This document shows, in pieces, positions 14,421-15,277 of a stretch of DNA of 15,277 bases (position 1 is the first letter of the stretch; every line of letters begins with the position of its first letter). A program made the translations under genes and the position numbers. Source of the stretch: Lachnospiraceae bacterium (GTDB lineage Bacteria > Bacillota > Clostridia > Lachnospirales > Lachnospiraceae); contig JAILIO010000020.1 in NCBI GenBank assembly GCA_024695225.1, forward strand, positions 1 through 15,277, read 5' to 3'. The notes below the pieces were generated by a model. That model saw only the letters and a list, made by a program, of their open reading frames with translations. It was not told the origin of the DNA and searched no databases.

Positions 14421-14930
14421 TTGCCTTTGGTATCGATAATAATGGGAAGCGCATCCGACATAAAGGTCATGTCCAAGGCGGCTGCTGTGCTTGAAGAATT
14501 CGGAGTTGATCACGAGATGAGGATCATTTCTGCCCACAGGGAGCCGGATCAGCTCTTTGAGTGGGCGGGGAGCCTTGAAGACAGAGGAGTGAAAGTGGTC
14601 ATAGCGGGAGCCGGGATGGCTGCCCATCTGCCGGGTATGATATCTGCCCTTTTCCCACTTCCCGTTATAGGAGTTCCGCTTTCCGGGGGACTTCCGGGGG
14701 GCGTGGACGCGCTTCTCTCGGAGCTTCAGATGCCTCCGGGGGTGCCGGTGGCGGTGGTGGCCGTGGACGGAGCGAAAAACGGCGCTCTTATGGCCCTCAG
14801 GATCCTGGCCGCATCGGATCCGGAGATACTTGAGAAACTGAAGGGATATACCCGCAGGATGTGTGAGGATGTACAGGAAAAAGACAGACTTCTGCAGGAA
14901 AAAGGATATAAAGGATTTGGTGAAAACTGA
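14421..14930 (+). CDS. purE: N5-carboxyaminoimidazole ribonucleotide mutase
   Basis: PurE carries out the carboxylation step of purine synthesis that yields CAIR; class I enzymes isomerise the N5-CAIR made by PurK. The 169-residue length and motifs fit class I: IIMGSASD (6-13), the active-site region ISAHREP (36-42, with His39), GAGMAAHLPG (63-72), PVIGVPL (81-87) and LLSELQMPPGVPVA (98-111). SAHREP differs from the more usual SAHRTP. I chose TTG 14421 although the frame is open from ATG 14403: the strong GGAGGTG (14409-14415) lies 5 bases before TTG, and ATG 14403 lies upstream of it and almost at the predicted transcript start. purK is not in the window. purM follows with a one-base overlap. 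Confidence 0.93.
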   Translation: MPLVSIIMGSASDIKVMSKAAAVLEEFGVDHEMRIISAHREPDQLFEWAGSLEDRGVKVVIAGAGMAAHLPGMISALFPLPVIGVPLSGGLPGGVDALLSELQMPPGVPVAVVAVDGAKNGALMALRILAASDPEILEKLKGYTRRMCEDVQEKDRLLQEKGYKGFGEN

Positions 14931-15277
14931 TGGCACTTGATTACAGAAGCGCCGGTGTGGATATAGAGGCTGGCTACAGATCTACGGAACTGATAAAGGG
15001 TTTTGTAAAGGAGACATACAGACCTGAGGTCATGGGAGACCTGGGCGGTTTTTCCGGAGCTTTTTCACTTTCCGCAGTGAAAGGGATGGAGGAGCCGGTG
15101 ATGCTCTCCGGAACCGACGGCGTCGGGACTAAACTTAAACTGGCATTCCTTGCGGACAAGCACGACACGGTGGGTATCGACTGTGTGGCCATGTGCGTGA
15201 ACGATGTGGCCTGCGCCGGAGGAGAGCCCTTATTTTTCCTGGACTATATAGCCTGCGGGAAAAATGTTCCCGAGAGG
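14930..15277 (+). CDS. purM: Phosphoribosylformylglycinamidine cyclo-ligase (AIR synthetase), 3' partial
   Basis: PurM closes the imidazole ring, turning FGAM and ATP into AIR, the substrate of the carboxylation step. The window cuts it after 116 of the roughly 340 residues expected. The N-terminal motifs are clear: MALDYRSAGVDIEAG at the start, LSGTDGVGTKLKLAF near 63-77, and the run DTVGIDCVAMCVNDVACAGG followed by EPLFFLDYIACGK, which is close to the family consensus for the ATP-binding region. Its ATG shares one base with the purE stop codon (TGATG), so the two are translationally coupled; a weak AAGGAT/GGTG stretch within purE serves as binding site. More purine genes are likely downstream. 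Confidence 0.95.
   Translation, partial: MALDYRSAGVDIEAGYRSTELIKGFVKETYRPEVMGDLGGFSGAFSLSAVKGMEEPVMLSGTDGVGTKLKLAFLADKHDTVGIDCVAMCVNDVACAGGEPLFFLDYIACGKNVPER

Noticed and set aside
1..15277. Mobile elements, tRNA or rRNA genes, phage or defence genes
   Set aside because: I found no transposase, integrase, tRNA-like cloverleaf, rRNA sequence or recognised defence domain in any frame.

Overview
The window reads as chromosomal DNA of a Gram-positive anaerobe of the class Clostridia, most likely a GC-rich member of the Lachnospiraceae. The reasons are the type III glutamine synthetase, a sugar ABC transporter with a lipoprotein receptor and no ATPase of its own, a RACo-like corrinoid activation protein, a DUF6142-like small membrane protein next to pyrE, strong GGAGG ribosome binding sites and several TTG starts. 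This is inferred from gene content, not from a database match. All genes lie on the + strand.

Layout. (1) 1-2677: the end of a polysaccharide locus, with a Wzy/O-antigen-ligase-like membrane protein cut by the window edge and a GDP-mannose-forming mannose-1-phosphate guanylyltransferase with a cupin domain. (2) 2850-4964: type III glutamine synthetase. (3) 4965-8566: a regulated sugar ABC transporter. It has an AT-rich promoter with two copies of a LacI-type motif, an abundant-looking lipoprotein binding protein with an Ala/Pro repeat linker, a strong terminator hairpin, and then two permeases. (4) 8673-10955: a 760-residue protein joining a MetH-activation-like region, a [2Fe-2S] domain and an ASKHA ATPase domain (RACo/DUF4445 type). 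(5) 11024-12094: a TPR lipoprotein with a near-consensus promoter so close to its ATG that the mRNA should be leaderless. (6) 12095-12372: a spacer full of imperfect repeats and hairpins. (7) 12373-14341: pyrF, pyrE and a translationally coupled small membrane protein. (8) 14342-15277: a second clear promoter, then purE and the start of purM, cut by the window edge.

How the genes work together. pyrE and pyrF make UMP (the last two steps), purE and purM belong to IMP synthesis, and glnN supplies glutamine, the nitrogen donor used by both pathways. The mannose guanylyltransferase feeds GDP-mannose to the polysaccharide system that the Wzy-like protein belongs to. The sugar transporter is a separate, probably inducible unit. 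The spacers fall into two classes: AT-rich ones that carry recognisable promoters (4965-5128, 6652-6761, 10984-11023, 14342-14402) and GC/purine-rich ones without promoters (1267-1360, 2678-2849, 8567-8672, 12095-12372), which probably lie inside transcripts.

Most of the window is ordinary metabolism. I do not see a convincing new defence, mobile or biosynthetic system. The points most worth a second look are the domain fusion and low-complexity insert in the corrinoid-activator-like protein, the leaderless TPR lipoprotein, the paired LacI-type motif, and the repeat-filled spacer before pyrF.
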